Of a stretch of DNA of 34,338 nucleotides, positions 31,865-34,338 are shown one piece after another. Where the stretch lies: assembly GCF_002251755.1 (NCBI RefSeq), contig NZ_NOXT01000075.1, positions 1 to 34,338 on the forward strand, read 5' to 3'. The notes under the pieces are model-generated. The model searched no databases and was not told the origin of the DNA. It was given only the letters and a program-made list of their open reading frames with translations. Position numbers and translations under genes: made by a program. Source of the DNA: Sandarakinorhabdus cyanobacteriorum. GTDB taxonomy: Bacteria > Pseudomonadota > Alphaproteobacteria > Sphingomonadales > Sphingomonadaceae. Positions within the stretch are counted from its first letter, which is position 1. Each line of letters starts with the position of its first letter.

Positions 31865-32799
31865 GGCAATCTGGTTCCCAGCCACAGGGTCACCCCCAAT
31901 TGTCCCGCCACATCGGCCGGCAGCCGCTGCGCCACCGCAGCGTCACAGCCCGCCGCCGCCAGCCAGCCCAGCACCGCCTCGTCGGCAAAGCCCAGGCGCA
32001 CATGCCGGCGCTCGTCGCGCAGCGCCTCGCGGTCGTGCGGCATCAGATCCACCACCAGCAAGCGGCCACCGGGGCGCAGCACCCGCGCGGCTTCGGCCAG
32101 CACGGCGGCGGGATCATCGGCAAAATGCAGCACCTGGTGCAGCACGATCGTATCGGCTGCGGCATCGCCCAGCGGCAGCGCATACATGTCTCCGGCCTGC
32201 ACCCGGGCCTGGGCCAGCCCGGCCGCCTCCAGCCGGCTGCGGGCAATGCGCAGCATTTCCGGGCTGCGGTCCAGCCCCAGCGCACTCGCCGCCTGCCCGC
32301 CCAGCAACTCGATCATCCGCCCGGTGCCGGTGCCCACATCCACCAGATCGCCCAGCCGCGCCGCAGCGCCGCCCAGCGCCGCAACAATCGCCGCCTCCAC
32401 ACCGGCTTCCCGGCTGAACAGCGAACGCTCCTGCTCCCAGCCATCGGCATGATCGTTGAACCAGGCCTCCACCGCAGCGCGGCGTTCGGCCCGCACCACT
32501 GCCAGCCGTTCGCGGTCGCTCGCCGCCACATCGGCGCCGGCCAGCGCATCCACCGCCGTCAGCACCGGCGCCGTCACCGCCGCTGGCCCCAGGCGCACGA
32601 ACACCCAGGCGCCTTCCTTCACCCGCTCCACCAGCCCGGCTTCGGCCAGGATGCGCAAATGGCGGGAAACGCGTGGCTGGCTCTGCTGCAGCACGCGGGC
32701 AATCTCCCCCACCGCCAGATCCAGCCCGCGCACCAGCATCAGGATGCGCAGCCGGCTGGGATCCCCCAGGGCACGAAAAATGGCGAGGAGCATGTCCAT
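31858..32799 (-). CDS. ArsR-family regulator fused to SAM-dependent methyltransferase domain (SahR-like)
   Basis: Two-domain protein of about 313 residues. The N-terminal winged helix is ArsR-like (IFRALGDPSRLRILMLV, EIARVLQQSQPRVSRHLRILAEAGLV) without the metal-binding Cys motif. The rest is a class I methyltransferase fold with VDVGTGTGRMIELL and VLRPGGRLLVVDLMP. Known relatives ahead of methionine genes (SahR type) sense S-adenosylhomocysteine and repress the pathway. Its place as first gene of the metF-metH1-metH2 chain fits that role. In-frame ATGs lie at 32811, 32799 and 32793. The promoter read below puts transcription start next to 32799 and the operator over 32811, so I choose 32799 with probable leaderless translation. 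The 3' end overlaps metF. Confidence 0.85.
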   Translation of the reverse strand: MDMLLAIFRALGDPSRLRILMLVRGLDLAVGEIARVLQQSQPRVSRHLRILAEAGLVERVKEGAWVFVRLGPAAVTAPVLTAVDALAGADVAASDRERLAVVRAERRAAVEAWFNDHADGWEQERSLFSREAGVEAAIVAALGGAAARLGDLVDVGTGTGRMIELLGGQAASALGLDRSPEMLRIARSRLEAAGLAQARVQAGDMYALPLGDAAADTIVLHQVLHFADDPAAVLAEAARVLRPGGRLLVVDLMPHDREALRDERRHVRLGFADEAVLGWLAAAGCDAAVAQRLPADVAGQLGVTLWLGTRLPC

Positions 32800-32808
32800 G
32801 GCCCATGG

Positions 32809-32836
32809 CATATAAAGTTATCTTTATATCCGTCAA
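32809..32836 (-). promoter_or_regulatory. Promoter and palindromic operator of the sahR-like-metF-metH operon
   Basis: A perfect 8-4-8 palindrome, ATATAAAG-TTAT-CTTTATAT, occupies 32810-32829. On the minus strand a -35 TTGACG (32836-32831) and a -10 TATATG (32814-32809) with a 16-base spacer enclose it, so a bound dimer would block RNA polymerase. This is what is expected for autoregulation by the ArsR-type protein. Transcription would start within a few bases of the ATG at 32799. Confidence 0.72.
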
Positions 32837-32876
32837 GCCGGTTGCCGCCCGGTCAAGCCCATGCCAAGCAGGAGCC

Positions 32877-33686
32877 ATGATCCGCATCGCCGCCCCCGCG
32901 TTGCTGCTGCTCCTGCTCGCCGGTTGCGCCACCACCGGCAGCACCGATCTGTCGCGGGCAGAGGCCGACCCCTGGGAAAAATCCAATCGCCGGGTCTTCG
33001 CCTTCAACAAACGGCTGGACCGCTGGGTGGTGAAACCCATCGCCACCGGTTATCGCGCCGTCGTGCCCAAGCCGGCACGCACCGCCGTTGCCAACGCCTA
33101 TGGCAATTATGGCGAGCCGGCCAATTTCGCCAACAGTCTTTTGCAGGGCAAGATCGCCCAGGCCTTCCGCACGGTTGATCGCTTCATCCTCAACACCACG
33201 CTGGGCGTCGGCGGCGTCGCCGAAGTGGCCACCGATCTTGGCCGCCCAAAGGAGCCGGAGGATTTCGGCCAGACGCTGGCGCGCTGGGGCGTCAAATCCG
33301 GCCCCTACCTGGTGCTGCCGCTGTTCGGCCCCTCCACCCTGCGCGATGGCCTGATGACGCCGGTGGATGTCTTCGTCGATCCCGCCGATTTCACCCGCAA
33401 TGCCTGGCTGCGGCCCGGCTGGGATGTGCGCATCGCCATGTCGGCCGGGCGCATCATCAATTTCCGCAACACGCTGATCGAAACCGGCGCCGACAAGCTG
33501 CTGGCCGACAGCCTGGATGATTATGCCCTCGCCCGCTCCGCCTATCTGCAGCGGCGGCGGCTGCAATTGTTCGATGGCAATCTGCCGGCCGAAGCCGATC
33601 CCTTTGCCGATCCGGCCGACGACGCGCCACCTCCGCCGCCCGCACCAGCCCTGCCGCCCGCTGCTGCCGGTCAGCCTAAGCGTTGA
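32877..33686 (+). CDS. mlaA: MlaA/VacJ family outer-membrane lipoprotein
   Basis: Outer-membrane lipoprotein of the Mla phospholipid-trafficking pathway, which removes misplaced phospholipids from the outer leaflet. The 269-residue protein starts with a lipoprotein signal (MIRIAAPALLLLLLAGC), lipidated Cys at residue 17. The VacJ core follows: DPWEKSNRRVFAFNKRLDRW, then AFRTVDRFILNTTLGVGGVAEVA, and FGQTLARWGVKSGPYLVLPLFGPSTLRDG. The C-terminal 35 residues are Pro/Ala-rich and probably disordered. AGGAG lies only 2 bases before the ATG. It is divergent from the sahR-like gene, and its end overlaps the convergent methyltransferase by 11 bases. The other mla genes are not in the window. Confidence 0.92.
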   Translation: MIRIAAPALLLLLLAGCATTGSTDLSRAEADPWEKSNRRVFAFNKRLDRWVVKPIATGYRAVVPKPARTAVANAYGNYGEPANFANSLLQGKIAQAFRTVDRFILNTTLGVGGVAEVATDLGRPKEPEDFGQTLARWGVKSGPYLVLPLFGPSTLRDGLMTPVDVFVDPADFTRNAWLRPGWDVRIAMSAGRIINFRNTLIETGADKLLADSLDDYALARSAYLQRRRLQLFDGNLPAEADPFADPADDAPPPPPAPALPPAAAGQPKR

Positions 33687-34272
33687 TGGCGCAGCCCATC
33701 ACCAGCGGCGTGAGTGTCTTCAGCGCGCCAAACGCCCGCTCCTCCTCCTGAACCGGCATCGGGTCCAGCCGGAACCCCGCCGCCTTCACCATCTCGGCTG
33801 ACGCACGGTTGAGGTTGCAGCCCACGCCCACCACCCGCTGCACCGGGTTCAGCCGCTGCTGCCAGCGCTGCCGCTCCGGATCGTCCGACAGCACATGCTC
33901 CATGAACAGAAACGCCCCGCCCGGCTTCAGCACCCGCTTCACCTCGGCCAGCACCTGGCCCACGTCCTGCACGCTGCACAGGGTGAGGCAGCACACCACC
34001 GTGTCGAAACGGGCATCGGCAAAATTCAATCGCTCACCGGCACCGGGCACGGACTTGATCGGCACCGGTGCGGACGCAAGGTGCGCCGCCGCCCGCCGGT
34101 TCATGCCTTCGGATGGCTCCACCACCGTCAGGCTGGTCACCTTCGCCGGGTCATAGAATGGCAGGGTTGCCCCTGATCCAAAGCCGATCTCCAGCACGTC
34201 ACCCGCCGCCTGCCCCACCAGCGCCTGCCGCCGCCGCATGATGTTGGGATGGCCCAATGCCTTGTCGAGCAA
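33676..34272 (-). CDS. Class I SAM-dependent methyltransferase, 5' end probably frameshifted
   Basis: Methyltransferase with the full Rossmann core: DVLEIGFGSGATLPFY (motif I), VVEPSEGMNRRA (acidic strand end), DTVVCCLTLCSVQDVGQVLAEVKRVLKPGGAFLFMEHV (motifs II-III). It resembles methyltransferase type 11 and METTL7-like proteins; substrate unknown. In this frame the only starts are TTG at 34272 and ATG at 34239, and the sequence upstream (YSETIFPW then LLDKAL) still looks like protein before a stop. In the next frame, GTG at 34313 gives VNNPGF. One extra T in the TTT run at 34296-34298 would join the two into a natural N-terminus, VNNPGFYSETIFPW. The break lies about 40 bases from the window end, so it may be a sequence error or a real mutation. 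Confidence 0.82.
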   Translation of the reverse strand: MLDKALGHPNIMRRRQALVGQAAGDVLEIGFGSGATLPFYDPAKVTSLTVVEPSEGMNRRAAAHLASAPVPIKSVPGAGERLNFADARFDTVVCCLTLCSVQDVGQVLAEVKRVLKPGGAFLFMEHVLSDDPERQRWQQRLNPVQRVVGVGCNLNRASAEMVKAAGFRLDPMPVQEEERAFGALKTLTPLVMGCAINA

Positions 34273-34338
34273 CCAGGGGAAGATGGTTTCGGAATAAAGC
34301 CCGGATTATTCACCGGCCGGGTGATTTCGGGTTGGCGA

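Noticed and set aside
32811-32877. Riboswitch (SAM or SAH type) ahead of the methionine operon
   Set aside because: The predicted transcript starts at the coding region, so there is no leader long enough to hold a riboswitch; control by the palindrome is simpler.

Overview
The window is high-GC DNA with alphaproteobacterial gene content, most likely from a member of the Sphingomonadales. This rests on the gene families, not on a database search. Indicators are a PEPxxWA-type PEP-CTERM protein, an Oar-like TonB-dependent receptor with an N-terminal carboxypeptidase-regulatory domain, a DUF6356 mini-protein, a pair of DUF4139 proteins, a methionine synthase split into two genes, an ECF42-type sigma factor with its DGPF/YciI partner, and an ArsR-methyltransferase fusion ahead of metF. 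Coding density is high, and most genes sit in short co-directional runs with small gaps or 1-7 base overlaps. No insertion sequence, prophage or CRISPR array is visible. Both window ends look like possible contig ends, because the gene at each end appears broken.

Layout. 1-1.7 kb (-): flagellin missing its C-terminal domain. 1.8-3.2 kb: an RluA-family pseudouridine synthase (+) converging on an RpiR-type regulator (-). 3.3-6.4 kb (-): a secreted degenerate retropepsin-like protein, then a penicillin/AHL-acylase-family hydrolase, with a candidate short ORF coupled to the acylase start. 6.5-9.9 kb (-): an LpxH-like phosphatase, a GT4 glycosyltransferase and a secreted amidohydrolase. 9.9-14.3 kb (-): galE and a large TonB-dependent receptor, separated by a strong terminator. 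14.3-15.0 kb: the only long stretch without a protein gene; it holds a cluster of perfect hairpins and tRNA-Val(UAC). 15.0-18.0 kb (+): SSS symporter, DUF6356 protein and EstB-like serine hydrolase. 18.0-19.3 kb: a SnoaL-like gene divergent from an XRE/MmyB regulator. 19.3-22.4 kb (-): two coupled DUF4139 proteins. 22.5-24.1 kb (+): YciI/DGPF protein and ECF42 sigma factor. 24.1-25.8 kb: GNAT protein (-), then YghU-like GST and PaaI thioesterase (+). 25.9-27.2 kb (-): PEPxxWA-CTERM protein and a TonB-like protein. 27.3-32.8 kb (-): sahR-like regulator, metF, metH1 and metH2, chained by short overlaps. 32.9-34.3 kb: mlaA (+) converging on a methyltransferase (-) whose 5' end looks frameshifted.

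How the genes work together. The clearest module is the methionine/SAM-cycle operon. MetF makes 5-methyl-THF, MetH1 and MetH2 use it to methylate homocysteine, and the fused ArsR-methyltransferase regulator probably senses SAH/SAM. A perfect 8-4-8 palindrome lies inside that regulator's own promoter. Other likely modules are the DGPF/ECF42 pair, the lpxH-like/GT4 envelope pair, the SSS/DUF6356/hydrolase run and the coupled DUF4139 pair. The least explained items are the retropepsin-like protein with STG in place of DTG, the small ORF coupled to the acylase, the hairpin cluster by the tRNA, and the DUF4139 pair.
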